A stretch of DNA of 64,000 bases, taken from positions 24,251,146 to 24,315,145 of the forward strand of contig NC_052399.1 in NCBI RefSeq assembly GCF_009389715.1, written 5' to 3'. The notes under the pieces are model-generated. The model was given only the letters and a program-made list of their open reading frames with translations. It ran no database searches and had not been told where the DNA came from. Position 1 is the first letter of the stretch. The number at the start of each line of letters is the position of its first letter. Position numbers and translations under genes: made by a program. This DNA is from Phoenix dactylifera (lineage: Eukaryota; Streptophyta; Magnoliopsida; Arecales; Arecaceae). Positions 11,181-24,010 of this stretch are shown piece by piece.

Positions 11181-14100
11181 ATGGAGGAAGACGGGAACGG
11201 AGGGGAAGGGAGGGTGGAGGACGAGTCGGAGCTCAGCTGCCTCGATCTGACGAGCTTCCAGCTTCACGATCTCGGCGAGGTCGATATCCCGGAGAGCCTC
11301 GTAGAGTTGGATCTTACGGCCAATAGGCTCACCAAGTTGGACCCGCGGATCGGTCTCCTCTCGCATCTCAGGAAGCTTTCCTTGCGCCAAAACCTCTTTG
11401 ATGATGAGGGCGTCGCGCCCATCTCCCAGTGGAATACCATCTCTGGATTACGTGTAAGCACCGCCCCCACCCAACAACAAAAAAAGAGTCATGTTCTCTT
11501 TTTGATATTCCTGAAAAAAAATCTGCATTCTCTTGTGATTTTGTTATGAAAAGATTTATTTATTTATTTTTAATTAGCCAGAAACAACAAAAGAGGACCG
11601 ATCGGTTATTTTGTCGTGACAGGTAGCTGTAGTTACTTTATTGTTCATACTTTAGTAACCATATTGTCGCATATTCGTTGAATTCACCGCCTTATTATTT
11701 TTAGCACTCAAGACCCAAACGTGAGAGTGATCTTAAACTGTGTCCGGTTGCGGATTTCAACTATGATTTTAATGCAAGCCAATGTAAATTTCAACCTGAA
11801 TTATGCTATTGTTATCCCTATCATTCATCACACTGATGACAATCTCAATTCGATAGTTTGGATTTGTGTGCTCAATTTCCTTTCTGATCCTGATGTAAGC
11901 ACCGTTGACCTAAGGCCATTAATAAAATCTGGGGAAAAGGTTTGCAAATTAACAACCACATGTTACAATCTCCATGGCCTGGACAACATTGTTAAGTTGA
12001 TTGACTCTATGACATTCTTAACCTTGAAAAAAATGATGATTCTTAGCATGGTGTTATGCCGCTCAGAGCTCAGAATTAATCAATAAGTTTGTTAATGTTC
12101 ATATGGCTGTTACAAGTAGCAGGGAAGGAACTAAGTGCTTGCAAATACTAGTTAGTCTTAAGATATATCTCTTCTGTAGTGTTTGGTCCAGACAATCATT
12201 TTCGTAAACCAGTCTGAAACTGCAAGTTGGGAAGGTTAGCTTGCATGGCGACGAATAGCTTGTCGCTATTTTCATTTGCTTAACTTTGAAGTTATATTGA
12301 AATGAAGGACTTGTATGGATTCACGCATGGATCTTTTTTTGAAATATCAGTTTTATGATGTACCTTCTTGTAAATATCGCAACTAATGAAAAATAGGATA
12401 AATATGTGGCAATGACATAGCAGTAGGTGAAAAAGTGTCCAACTTTTATAATGATAAAACATACGGAAAGCATAAATTTCTTATATACTTTGATTAAAAA
12501 TTTTATAATTGTAACTTATGATAGTAGCAATGCATGCATCCGTAAATTATTCATCATGGAGAGTCTTTCATTAAAACCAAAAGTTGCAAAGCATTTATGA
12601 ATTAGAGCAAGCAAAGGAAACATTAAGTAGCAGAAGCTTACAAGGTCCTGAAGTTCTGGCAGCAAACTCCTGTCTTGAGTATTGCTAGGACAACTTGAGA
12701 AGACTGATCACCTCTTTTGCACATGGAGTACACTATAAAATTATTGGGTTTTCGCACGTTGAGAATGCAAGTTATTACTGCTGTATTTTATTACCTGTAA
12801 AATGTTCTATTCTGCAGGAACTGGTACTCAGGGACAACAAGCTCAGAGAAATACCTGATGTTAGCATTTTCAAGACTCTCCTTGTATTTGATGTCTCATT
12901 CAATGAGATATCTTCATTGAATGGTTTGTCCAAGATCTCAAACACACTAGAAGAACTTTATGTTTCAAAGAATGAAGTGACCAAGATGGAGGAACTCGAG
13001 CACTTGGATGCACTCCGAATTCTTGAACTTGGTTCAAACAGATTGCGGGTAAGTTATTACCTATACGGCTTCTCCAAAGGCATTTGACTAATGGAAAAGG
13101 CATGCTTGACCTTGGTTATGACAAAGCTTTTTGAAGCCTTGCCATGATTTTTGTTACTTCATTCTGTAGTGAAACCCACACTAAACTCTAAATTGTAACT
13201 AAACTTATTTTTTTTTACTTATCAGTTTGAATTTCATTTCAGGTAATGGAGAACTTGCAGACATTGAAAAATTTGCAAGAGTTGTGGCTGGGAAGAAATC
13301 GTATCAGGATGGTGAACTTGTGTGGTCTGAAGTGTATCAGAAAAATAAGTTTGCAGAGCAACCGATTGACATCCATGACAGGGTTTCAAGTATGAAATTT
13401 TTTAGTCTATGCTCTTTGTTGCTTTCACGATTTTGCTCTTTATTAAATAATGATTTTATCTTACTTCTTTGAAGGAATGTATAGCACTAGAAGAACTGTA
13501 TCTGAGCCACAATGGAATTCAGAAAATGGAAGGTTTAGCCACCTTAGTAAATTTGCGTATCTTGGATGTTTCATCAAACAAACTTACTGCTATCAATGAT
13601 ATTGAGAACTTGACAAGGTTTGGTAATGCTCTTTTCCCTAATATTTCATTAATTGTCACTTGTCTCTCATTGCATTCATCATTGCAATATGCAGCTTAGA
13701 AGACTTATGGCTTAATGACAACCAAATAGCATCATTGGAGGGCATAGAAGTACCTGTGTCTGGTTCAAGGGAGAAGCTTACAACCATATATCTGGAGCAT
13801 AATCCCTGTGTATGGTTCTTTTCACTTTACCTGGAACCGTCATTGTTCTTTTAGGCACATTGAATTTTCTTGATATTGATTTTCCATTAAGGTGATTGAC
13901 TAGTATGGAGGGTTTTTTTTCCTTTGAAAATTTCTTGACATTCTTGTCTCTTTCTACGCCGTAGTGAAGTTTCTAGCTTCTATCCATCCAACATATGTGA
14001 ACAGATGCACCTTACCTGAGATTGTGACATATTGGTTGGGCAGTTCATTTGTTCAGGGGAGCATGATGTGAATTCAGGCCTGACCTGTTACAGACCAGGT

Positions 14101-15605
14101 TGGTTTCTGTCAAAAAGTCAGTTGCAGTCTTCATTGTGCGACCTCATTACTAGTCAATAACTTGTTGAGGTAGGGTATCTATTACAAACCTAGCCATTCC
14201 ATGAAAAATGCCAAGACATTAGAGGTGCATTAGGCCTAGGGTCTTAACCAGGTACATAACAGGCCGCCATGCTCCACAACTAACGTCTTTGGCTGCTCTG
14301 GTGGTAGGTTTCTCTTTTCTATGTTACAGCTTTCACTCTAAGATAATCAAGTAGCCCTTATGTTGGCTGTACTCTAGCCCCACAGCTCAACCCCCCCCCC
14401 CCCCCCCCCCTCTTCTGCAGAAAAAAAAAGACCCCTCGGGTTGCCCCTTCCATAGGTCACCCTTCCATGACTCGAATTCTGGACATGGCACTGACTCTGA
14501 TACCAAATGTTATGACCCTGACCAATACACCAAAAATACCTAGGTATTAGAGATGCATTAGGCTTAAGTCTTAACCAGGTATGTAACAATATTGTTGCCT
14601 AGTAATATAGATGAGTTGATCTTTAGCATCAAGTTGACTGTTAGAGTTCTCAAATGTCCTTCAAAATTATGGCATGTATGAGGAATTTGCTGGGAGTGCC
14701 ACCTTTCTGATTTGAACTTGGATTCTACTCCCCAAGTGCTTATGCTTAGGAGAGGGGTGCCAAGAAATATGTTCTTTGAGTCACCCTGCGCTTTCTATTG
14801 GTGTTCCGTATGTGCATGTCTCATATATCAGATTTTTAAGGCAATGGTGAGAGAAGAAATATGACAAAAGAAAGGAAAGGAGTAAGTTGGAAAAAAAGTT
14901 GAAAGCTCCATGATTACTTAGAAATGAAAAAGTGAAAAGGACACCAATAGCAGATAAGAAATAACTGAACATACTGGGCCTATTTCCATCTCTGCCTCCC
15001 TAGGCTAGAATGAGACATGAATTTGGAGTTTTTCCGCACATGAGCGTTCCAAACAAGAGTTTTTTAGTTTTATCCCATTAACCCCTTTCCATAGCTTCCA
15101 GGCTAGTTTTAGTCTGGTGCTTCTGAGCTCAGTTCTTGGATGCTGCAACATGATTACCATGCAACTTGTATGGAACAAAACAGTGTATGGAACCCCACAG
15201 ATATCACTTGCTTTGGTACCTACTTGATGCTAAAAGTAGGAATGGTTGATGCGCAGTTAGGGACAAATTCTCTCATGTTTTATGTAAAGCTGCCATGAAG
15301 TTGTTTAAGATTTCAGGGAACTCCAGGAAAGTTCCTATTGACATGAGAACTGTTATTTACAATCAAAATATTTGTTGAAGATGTATGCAGGCCATGGAAT
15401 TTTTGAATTCGTAGTTGTATTAATTACTGTTATGACCATCATGAATCCATAATTATCTGGATGTTTGATTCAATTCAAGGCACTGGTATTAAAATGCATT
15501 CTCCTGGTTCACCTTGTTTTGCAGGCTAGCTCTCCAAATTATTTTACTACTTTGAAGCAGCTTTTTCCAAATCTTCAGCAAATTGATTCTGATATACTAA
15601 TGTGA
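11181..15605 (+). CDS. SDS22: SDS22-like leucine-rich repeat regulatory subunit of protein phosphatase 1, six exons
   Basis: Exons are 11181-11453, 12818-13048, 13243-13389, 13475-13617, 13695-13809 and 15525-15605. All borders are GT/AG, and the product is 329 residues. The protein starts with a short acidic stretch (MEEDGNGGEGRVEDESELSC). It then has about ten 22-residue SDS22-type LRRs of the form LxxLxLxxNxIxxIxxLxxL (for example LEELYVSKNEVTKMEELEHL, LQELWLGRNRIRMV, LEELYLSHNGIQKMEGLATL, LEDLWLNDNQIASLEGIE). It ends with an LRR cap, YLEHNPCASSPNYF and FPNLQQIDSDILM. SDS22/PPP1R7 is a conserved binding partner that controls PP1 catalytic subunit maturation and location in nucleus and cytosol. 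Exon 4 must end at 13617 (AG|GT), since the alternative donor four bases later gives an immediate stop. The last intron holds an antisense TRIM. Confidence 0.92.
14180..14588 (-). mobile_element. TRIM retroelement (about 82-bp LTRs, Met-tRNA primer site) in SDS22 intron 5
   Basis: Two similar 81-82-bp repeats lie in the same orientation at 14180-14261 and 14508-14588. They share TTAGAGRTGCATTAGGC and GTCTTAACCAGGTA and end GTAACA or ATAACA. On the minus strand the right-hand copy is the 5' LTR. Two bases further comes TGGTATCAGAG (complement of 14495-14505), the primer-binding site for initiator methionyl-tRNA used by many plant LTR elements. The internal part is only about 246 bp and has no coding capacity, so this is a terminal-repeat retrotransposon in miniature. 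A clean target duplication was not found; the left LTR start is degenerate. Confidence 0.78.
14391..14410. repeat. Run of 20 C
   Basis: This homopolymer lies inside the TRIM internal region in the last SDS22 intron. Its length is prone to sequencing error, and the G-rich strand could be structured. Confidence 0.95.
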
Positions 15606-18270
15606 GGGATCAAATAGCATCTTGTTTTGCAGAACATTGAAGGCAGTCATCAAGATGACTTTGAGACATCTCTTTGGTACAAGTTGGTAAAATCATTTGA
15701 GCCTTTTTCCTGCTTTATCCTGTTTAGCCTTCAACACCTTTGATTGTGTAGGATGGATATCCAGCACACCCTTCCCCTGTCTCTCCATTTTTTCTTTTTT
15801 TGCGTGAACTGTTGTTACCCTTCTGTGCTGACAAAACAGGCTGGTTCTGAGAGAGAACTCAGATAATATCTGCTCCATTTATCCTGAACTTAGCTTCTTA
15901 TTTGCTTTTCAAACAATTTCTGCTAGCCAAACATGCTAGAGTTGTCCTTTGAGCTTGCTTCCTCCTCCTGGTTACTCTTCTAGTCTGATTGCTAGAATTA
16001 GAACTGCATTCTCAGGTGTTTCATCAATTTCTCATCAAGTATATGCATACTGAATTGAATCAAGTACTTTTCCCATTCTCAAGTGATAAAGGCCAAGGCT
16101 TGTGGATGAGTAGCTGATCTGCCAGTCTCATTTTGTTATTATTATTTAAAAGAAAACCTCTGTATGCATAAATTCTTTTAATGCTATGTAGCCAGAGTGG
16201 GAGATTGTACTTTGTAAATCGGTAACTTTCAGTTACTCAACTTGTGATCTCCTTTTCTCTTATAGGATTGTGGTCTCCTTTTTTAAGATTACTCTTCCTC
16301 AAGACTTCTATGGTTCAACGATATGATTATTTGAAGGAAAACATTCAAAATAGGCGCTTTACAAATCTTTTATGGGCCGATACTTGGTTTGAAATTGTAC
16401 AGTTTGTCAGTGATGTTAGCCTGCAGATCGATCAAATTATCTGGCAGTGCTTTAAGCTATCTCCAGACATGGATAAATTGGATCTTTGTGTGGCCTTGGG
16501 TTTCTAAATCATGAGAAAATGTAAGATTGATCGATGAGGTTGGTATGCTTGTAATCATTCATTTAGGAAGATATAAAATCTTAACGCAAAGTGAATGAGG
16601 AATGGACTACATTTTCTTGTCGGGAAGAAAGGGCCTGCATATCTCTTGCAAGGAGGTCTACTTTAGGCTAAAATTTCTGTGCATATATTTAGAAATTAAT
16701 CATGCATTTTCCTTTTCTTTTTTTTCTCTTTTCCCCCTTTTCCTGAGATCAAATTCCTTTCATTAAGCTGTAGAGAGTCATCTAAAGTTTCTGTTGCTTT
16801 TGCTTTGTTTTGGCTTGAGTTTGTTGATCATATTGAAGAAGGGGTATTGACTCTTGTTATAGGTTTGGATGGGGCAAACAATGTCTTGGGAGGAAGCAAC
16901 AGTGCAGTCTTAAGTAACTCTTCCCTATTTTTCTACATTTTTATGGGTTATTACTTTGGACGAAATTTTAAGCATCGGAAGAGTAGTAGCCCGAGTCATT
17001 GGTTAGTTTCATAATTGCCACTTCCTGATTTGATTTAGGTTTAACAGAATTTTCTGTCGGATTTGTAGGTTGGTGCTTGGTGGAATCGGAGAGCTTCCAA
17101 ACTCAAGTAAAAGCAGTAACCCGATTTGCTTTTTATTTTTTTTATCCCCCTTTTTAAAATTCTTGTTTCTAACAGGCCGATTTAACTTCTGCACCTCTCG
17201 CGTAAACAAGGTTCTGGATAGAATTTAGGTTTAATATAATTGCTCTTGTATGTTGTACGTCAATGGCTGCTCAAGCTTTATGATCACTGGATGCTTGAGT
17301 TATTTAAACCAAGTGCATCATTGGCAAAACTCCTCTTCTTCTTGTTTCATATTGGATGACATAAAAAAAAAAAATAACAGTCCATTATACAAGACTCCTA
17401 CATTGTTGTAGAGTGGCTATTTTAGTAACCTCCAGATTGTAACAGAGCAGCCTTATCATTGGGGCGGGCCTCAGCTTGGTTCGCATATTTAGATGAACTT
17501 GGCTTGCTTAGGAATTGTGGTGGCCACGTAACATGGCTGGAGACTTCACATAAGCACTTGCTCTTTTAGAGAGAGCCATCTATAGGAGTACAAGTTCATA
17601 AAATATCAAAAGAGAAGTGCCCTTCATAAAATTTCAAGTACATCTATTGATTCATCAAGGAAGAAAAAAATCAATTAAAACAAGAGTTTTTTCATGAATA
17701 ACTTCTTAAATATCGCGAATTTTGCATGAATACCTTTTCAAAATTGATATTTGCATGTATACTCTAGTAAAATACTTGTTTTGCTATTTTACACTTGTTT
17801 TTATATATGTACCCATACCATCTAATGTCATTAAAAAAATTAACGGTGTACAAAAAAAATATTTATAAGATAATCGCGATCGGAAAAAAAGTAATTTCGA
17901 AATTATATTTCCTTTTAATCAAAATAAATATGATTTTTATTGACGGTGAAGATCGTTATATTAGGGGTATTTATACAAAAACAGTATTTTATAAGGGTAT
18001 AGAAATAAATAAAATTTTTAAGAGGATATTTAGATAAATTTAAATTTTTAGAAGAAAATGCATGCAAAAAAAACTTTAAAACAAACAAAAAATTTTTGTT
18101 CGATTCACAGAAAATCCCTCAATCCATATTCTCCTTGACCGCACTATCTCGTCCGTTTATAACCGTTCCTGAAACCATTTTAACTGACACCACGTTCTCC
18201 ACTTGCACGGCGACTGAAACTACACCGTAACGGTTACTTCCTACCACGTATAACCTCTTTTTTTCTTTTC
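15606..18270. other. 3' flank of SDS22 and spacer to phytocyanin gene
   Basis: 15606-17600 contains the SDS22 3' UTR and intergenic DNA. The open frames at 16244-16507 and 16805-17014 have no recognised family. 17655-18075 is an AT-rich MITE-like repeat (listed separately). 18080-18270 is upstream DNA of the phytocyanin gene. No RNA gene was seen. Confidence 0.5.
17655..18075 (-). repeat. MITE-like AT-rich repeat, copy A
   Basis: The reverse complement of this block matches 45395-45795 over nearly its whole length. Shared words include TATACATGCAAATAYYAATTTT, with further similarity around TTCTAAAAATT and CCCTAATAT. The family has inverted ends (CATGAATA...TTCTAAAA-like at both sides), which fits a non-coding inverted-repeat transposon. 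The open frame inside it is not a gene. Confidence 0.65.
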
Positions 18271-18276
18271 CTCTTT

Positions 18277-18293
18277 CTCTCTCTCTCTCTCTC
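18277..18293 (+). promoter_or_regulatory. CT-rich Y patch upstream of phytocyanin gene
   Basis: An uninterrupted CT tract ends 70 bp before the ATG at 18364. Pyrimidine patches around the transcription start are a plant core-promoter feature, so transcription probably starts close by. Confidence 0.4.
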
Positions 18294-18363
18294 AAATCCC
18301 TCACTTTCGTTCCCTCACAAGGCTGGAGCTTTTCATCCCTCGACCAAAGGAATTCAAGAAGAG

Positions 18364-19244
18364 ATGGCTTCATCCATCCGCTTTTTGTGCATCATCATCA
18401 CCATGGCCACCGTGAACTTCCTCGCCGGAGCCTCAAATCAATACAATGTTGGCGACGCCGAGGGCTGGCATCTGCCCGATGCGAACAACACCGACGTATA
18501 TAAGATCTGGGCAAGCAAGTTCACATTCCATGTCGGAGACTCAATAGGTCAGTGCTTTGCCATTCTTCTAGCCATTGGTTCTTCAGTTTCATACTCTTCA
18601 GAGTGCTTCTCTTTAGCACATGAATAATGTTCCCCCTAGTAAAAATGGACTGAAATGCTCATAATGTTACAAAGATGGTAATCATTGATCTAGTGAACTG
18701 TTATGACACAACTGTTTTGGTTGCTTTATCTGCATAAAATTGAGATTTTTATGAAAATCTTATCAACATGCTAACATCTTAACTGTTACACACACATGCA
18801 CACAGACGAAGTAACGATAAATGGTCTCATGGAATTCACCTTATCTTTTACTTGGATTCTTTTGTTTACTTCATAACAACATGACTTCTCTTTCTACATC
18901 CAGTGTTCGAGTACAAGAACGATTCTGTTGTCAAAGTGGATAAAAGAGGCTACTACCATTGCAATGAGACCGGTCATGGTTCGATGTTTAAGGATGGACA
19001 CACTGTTTTTCTTCTCGACAAACCTGAATTCTACTACTTTGCGAGCGGTGATCTCGACCACTGCAAAAAGGGCCAGAGATTGATGATTGAAGTGAAGGGC
19101 CAGCACTCGTCACCATCCATTGCTGCCCCTTCACTATCCCCACGTCCAAGCGCGGCAGTCTCATGGATCATTCCATCTTTTGGTACCCTCATGGCTTTGG
19201 TGACCTTAATGCTCCTGGCTTGCCATGGGCCTTATTTAGCTTAG
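18364..19244 (+). CDS. Early nodulin-like protein (phytocyanin with GPI-type tail), two exons
   Basis: Exons are 18364-18547 and 18904-19244 (ATA-G|TG-TTC), encoding 174 residues. The intron sits at the position conserved in the family. Residues 1-24 are a signal peptide ending FLAGAS, followed by the plastocyanin-like domain (about 25-125: NQYNVGDAEGWHLPD, WASKFTFHVGDS, VVKVDKRGYYHCNET, FYYFASGDLDHCKKGQRL). Cys81 and Cys115 would form the usual disulfide. The copper ligands are incomplete: the first His is absent and the ligand Cys is Ser109, while His114 and Gln119 remain. Copper binding is therefore unlikely, as in early nodulin-like proteins. A Ser/Pro-rich segment (SSPSIAAPSLSPRPSAAVS) and a C-terminal hydrophobic stretch suggest an arabinogalactan-type protein anchored by GPI at the plasma membrane. 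Half of its second exon is duplicated as a pseudogene near 28041. Confidence 0.9.
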
Positions 19245-20480
19245 AAAATTAGGTTCCAACAACAGGAATAGGAGTTAAGATCTCCAACAATGGAATCGGT
19301 TACCTCTCTCTCTCTTTCTCTACCCATTGTTATTATCAGGATAGATTTAGATTTAGCTACACGATCTGTTGTCATTATGAATGCTACTAAGCTTGTTACT
19401 ATGATCTATTTATATTCCTTTTTGTTGGATGTAATTGTCTAAATGAATTTTTAAGTGTTAGTTGCCTGCTTTACGAGGCTTATCCTACATTTGCTCCTTG
19501 AGCTTGCACTGTTAAATAGAATCCAGGTCACTAGGTTGAAGGTTTACTCCTCCAACTCTATTCTCTAATATGATTTAACATGTATAACTAAGAGAAGTAT
19601 ATAGAACAAAAAGTAGGGCGCAGAGAAGACATATTCTATATATTTTTAGTGGTAGGATCAGAATCATCCACCAAGTGTTTCATCTCTCTAATGAGTTACA
19701 TGCTTCGCATGCCATGCATGCGAAGAAAATCGATGATTTTCATGAATGTGTTCCCGTTCATGCTCTATGGCCTGCTAAAATCAATGCTATAACTATGGGT
19801 GGAGTTTACATTGAATTTTTCATATAAATCAATGAATTGTTGTAACTAAGAAATGTGAGACGATCTTCATCTTCTTGACAGGCAACGCAATCACAGCGGC
19901 TCAAAACTTTTTCTTTTATGGATGGTAACACATTTTACTTTTAACTCTTGAGATGATTCCAGACGTTTGATAAAAAGAGTGTCGTTTTTTAAAAAAAATT
20001 TATATATAAATAACAATCCTAGCCGTACTTAGCAACAACAAGTACTCAAATCTTACAAATAGATCATTAAAGACTCGTTTGTCCGATGAAAAGAAGAGAA
20101 AAAATATAGTCAATAAAAAATAAAAAAAACTTCTTGCTTGATTAAAATTTTCAAAAAAAATAAAAAAAATAATATTCATATATTTTATAAAAAAATATAA
20201 AAAATATGAAAAGACTATTTTTCCATCGATTAAAAATTAAAATGTTTTTTTATCTCCAAAACTACTTTTTATTAAAAATATAATAGATATTATTTATATT
20301 CAACCAAATATAAACCAATCTAGAATAACCTTTTTTTTTTTTTTTTATGATGAATCAAACGTACCAAAATTATTTGCCCAGGCTCAAAAAATCATTCCAA
20401 TGAGATCTTAATTTTGCTTCATTGATTTAATTACCTTTGTGCTATAAAAAAATAAAAAACAAATAAAAAAATGTAAAAAT
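19245..20480. other. 3' flank of phytocyanin gene, ancestral unit of the duplication
   Basis: 19257-19520 is the transcribed or flanking 3' DNA and is collinear with 28386-28640 downstream of the pseudogene copy, sharing AACAGGAATAGGA and CACTGTTAAATA. 20040-20412 is an AT-rich repeat with inverted ends (listed separately). No gene was seen. Confidence 0.6.
20040..20412 (+). repeat. AT-rich inverted-end repeat, family B copy 1
   Basis: This block resembles 42985-43385 in the same orientation. Both have GTTTG(G)T..GATGAAAA-like left parts, a middle ATTTTATAAAAAAATATA stretch, TATAATAGRTATT, CAACCAAATATAA, and ATGATAAATCAAA-like right parts. CGTTTGTCCGATGAAAA at about 20073 and the complement of CGTTTGATTCATCATAAAAA near 20341-20360 could be terminal inverted repeats. 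It is non-coding, and precise ends are not fixed. Confidence 0.55.
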
Positions 20481-20484
20481 AATG

Positions 20485-21120
20485 AATCTTTCGTCCGGCG
20501 TCGTTTTGGGTCGCCTGGCCGGCCGACCTTCCTCCCATAATGCACACCTTCCTTCAGAAGGTTTTAAGAGGATTCGCCGCCCGGTGTCTACGGGCTCCTC
20601 TTCTTCCTCGCTGTAGGGCCGCCGCATCGGGAGGCACGACCTCTCCCACCTCTTCTTCCACCGCATCCCGTCGTTCCCGATTCGCCGCACTTCCTCTTTC
20701 CTCCCCTTCCGGTTTCCACCGGATTCATCTCACCGTTGGGCTGGCGACGCGGAAACTGGGACTCCCGCTTCCGTGGTGGGATCTTTCAGGTACGAGTGGC
20801 ATGGAACAAGCCTACGACCACCATGGCGCTGCTGAGGGCCTCCGCAGGATCCTCTCCGGTGGGCTCCGACCGTGCCTGCGCCCGTATCTTGACGGCATCG
20901 GGCTGTTCTGGCTTCTGGATCTCCGGTCGGAGCCGAGGCTTTGAGTTCTTGCCCCAATCCCTAGCCTGCATTTATCGGCGATTTCTTGAACGGTGCATGT
21001 AATTTGGAAGGTTCGAGACAGGCCCGCGTTTGTGCATGCATTTAATCGCGATAGTTTGATCGGATATCAATTTATTATGGAAGAATTTCTTGGATTCTGA
21101 TGTGATATGCTTGTTAAATT
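20485..21120 (+). other. Exon-like CpG-rich module, copy C1
   Basis: This is the first of five related modules (the others start near 23140, 25077, 29115 and 32290). It begins with TCTTTCGTCCGG, as in copy C2. It then has a GC-rich open frame (ATG 20540) that ends LGLPLPWWDLS just before a donor-like CAG|GTACGAG (about 20789). Next comes a stretch shared by all copies (CTCTCCGGTGGGCTCCG), then GGTTCGAGAC and GGATATCAATTTATTATGG. It looks like the promoter plus first exon of a gene, but no downstream exon or protein family was identified. It lies about 1.25 kb downstream of the phytocyanin stop. Confidence 0.5.
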
Positions 21121-23130
21121 CTAGATATAATTCTAGGTACAGTGTGGATTTTTTTTTTTTTTTTACATCGGTAGCTCATCCGATAAAACATGGAAACAAC
21201 CAACAAAATCAGAAAACAATTAGTACGGATATCTTTGAGATTTTTTAACCGTTCATGTGCTGCTAATAGTTTATCAAATTGCAAGAAGAGGAAAAAGTGG
21301 GAAAAAGATTGGGTTATCCTAGCAGACCCAACCAAAGCAACCCTAATTAAATGTTCTAAGTGGCTTCTAAATGGATCAGCTTAACCTAATTTGATTATTA
21401 AACACGTCTAAATAGGTTAAATGTGTTAGAGCTCTAAATTGATTCTGACCTAGTTAGGAAATGGGTTGAGTGAGATAGATTTTTATGATTAGAATAATTT
21501 ATGACAAAACCATGCTTGCATGTTACTAGTTTGGTTCACATTAGGTTTGCAGTTAGCGTCATGAGCTGCTACTCTAGTGATCACTTCAAAATTGATGAGT
21601 TTATAACGAAAGTTCAACAATAATTATAAATCAATATATGAGTTGTCGTATATTTAAATGAAAAATGTAAGAAAACATGTATCATGCTTTTAATATGTAA
21701 TAGATTTGCCGATGCAATTACATTGAACTACAAATCTCAAAAATAACTAGTGTATAACCCATACAATGTGCAGGGTATACTCTTTTTATTTTTTCAACAA
21801 TTTTTGAAATGCAGTAAAGAAATATAATAAAATATATAAAATAGAAGGCTTCAATAGATAAATTTTTATTGCACATGAAGCAATTAATTTTAATGATAGC
21901 AAGGCAAAAACTCCCATCAAATATCTAAAGTGATATAGTAAAATTAGTTTAGATAAGTGAAATACACGTCTATTTTAGCTAGATAATATTCTGAAGCACC
22001 AATTATACTTATATTAATTGTACAGATATAATTGGTACTTATATAATTGATAATTAAAATTGATAATAGTAAGATATTCATTATCTATCACTTATACTCA
22101 CTTATAATTAAAGGAATATATAATACAATACTTACTTATAATAGATATCAATTAATAAATGATCATTACATGCCTCTCTTCCTCTTGTAGCAACTATAAG
22201 AGCAAATAACAACGTTATTTGCTACAAAATATATTACTTTATTAATTTAGTATTTAAAATTATTATTAAGATAACTATTATAAAAGAAATAAAAATAATA
22301 TTAAATAATGATAATACTTTTTTAATCACCTTTCACTTGATAATAATGGTTGTTATTGATATCAAAACTAACTATTATAACACCAAATGATGTATTACAA
22401 GATATTGATTTATCAAAAAATAAAAAAATATTTATCAAGAGGGAAAGCATTAAGATTTTATAAACTTGTTGAGACTAAAGGATTTTTAATGAATATGATT
22501 AGTATCCGTCAAATAGCAAGGAGTTTGATGAATGACTGTTGTCATTCTGCGCATACATAATACATTATCCAAAATAGAGTGCCATATTAAATAAGAGAAA
22601 TACTTATTATTCAAAATAAAAATCTGTAAAAATAATATCATTAATATGGGTGTGCACCTGGCGAATGGAGAGCCCAAAACAAATTGAGCCTTCATTTTAG
22701 TTGTAAATAGAATATATATATATAAACCATCAAATACTTCTCTAATTGGGTTTTTTTATGTAATAAATACCTGATAGTGATTAATATAAAGAAAGTATTC
22801 ATATCTTAACACCATAAAAAAAAAAAAGCAAAACCAGTCATAGCGATCTATGCAACAGTACACGTATCCAAGTACTCACAACAACATTAAATATACATGA
22901 GCACCAACTTTAGGAGATCATTAAGACATTAACTATAAAAATTTTACTAATTTTGCTTGATAACTCAAAGCCTAATACAAGACAATAGAATATTAAAAAA
23001 AAAAATTGGAACACAAGACACACAACAACTGCTCCAAAAATTTCACTTAATTTTGCTTTATTACCCAAACCCTTATTAGAAGATAAAAGAATATTAAAAA
23101 ATAGTAAACGAAATACAAGGTAATAATATT
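21121..23130. other. Very AT-rich spacer
   Basis: No gene, RNA or defined transposon was recognised. A poly-T run at about 21150-21164 lies where copy C1 stops aligning with C2, so an insertion may start there; the alignment resumes weakly near 21225 (GATATCTTTGAGATTTTTTAAC). The remainder is low-complexity AT-rich sequence. Confidence 0.4.
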
Positions 23131-23139
23131 AATAATAAA

Positions 23140-24010
23140 TCTTTCGTCCGGTCCGGTTGCGTGCGCGGAGCGAACCCCGTGTCCTCCGCCCCATGATTCT
23201 TTCATCAGAACTTGCGTCCACGGTGCTCTCCTCGTCGCCGCCTTCCGTCACGCCCTTTCCCGGCCATCGCCTCTCGCGCTCGTTATCCACCTTCTCTCGT
23301 TCTCCCCGCTCTCCTCCATCCATCTTCTTCCCTCTCATTTCCTTCCTATCCGCCGCCGTACGGCGGACCTCGATCCGGCGGAAGGAGCCAGGTTGGAGAC
23401 GCTGAGCAAGGCTCTGCCCAAGAAATGGTGGAATCTTTAGGTACGGGTGGTATGGGACGAGTTTACGACCATGGCGATGGATGCCTCGGTCGGACCCTCT
23501 CCGGCGGGCTCCGGCCGTGTCGGTGCCCGGATTTCGAGGGCATTAGGGTTGCCCTGGATCGCGTGTAAGACTCTTGGCCTTGGGTTCTTGTCCTCTGCTT
23601 CCAAACCCTACCCTGCTTTTATAGGCAATTTCTTGGATGATGCATTTAATTCCGAAGGTTCGAGACAGTCCCGCGCTCTTGCATAAGGTTCGAGATGGTC
23701 ATGCTCCGGTGCATGTATTAAATGGTGAAGCTTCGAGATGGTCGCGCGTTCTTGCACCCCCACCAGATACCCCATGCTCCAGCTGTCAGAAAGTGAAGTC
23801 ATCTTTGAACATCTGGTACTGATAACAGGGTAGGTATCTGTTAAATTTGGATAGATATCAATTTGATGTGGTAGAATCTCTTGGATTTCGTTTGGATATG
23901 CTTGCTTGATTCTAAGATATACTATGTATATTGTAGAAAAGAGATGGTGATTGTTAAGGTTATCTTTGTGATTTTTTAACAGGGTATGTGCTGGTACTGG
24001 TAGCAATTGA
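23140..24010 (+). other. Exon-like CpG-rich module, copy C2
   Basis: This is the best preserved module together with C4. It starts TCTTTCGTCCGG. A GC-rich frame around 23160-23440 ends at AATCTTTAG|GTACGG, a good splice donor context. The shared core at about 23480-23560 retains many CpG. Three near-copies of a TTCGAGAYRGTC word occur at 23659, 23688 and 23730. The tail includes GATAGATATCAATTTGATGTGG and TTTTTAACAGGGTATGTGCTGG. The coding product, if any, is unknown. Confidence 0.5.
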
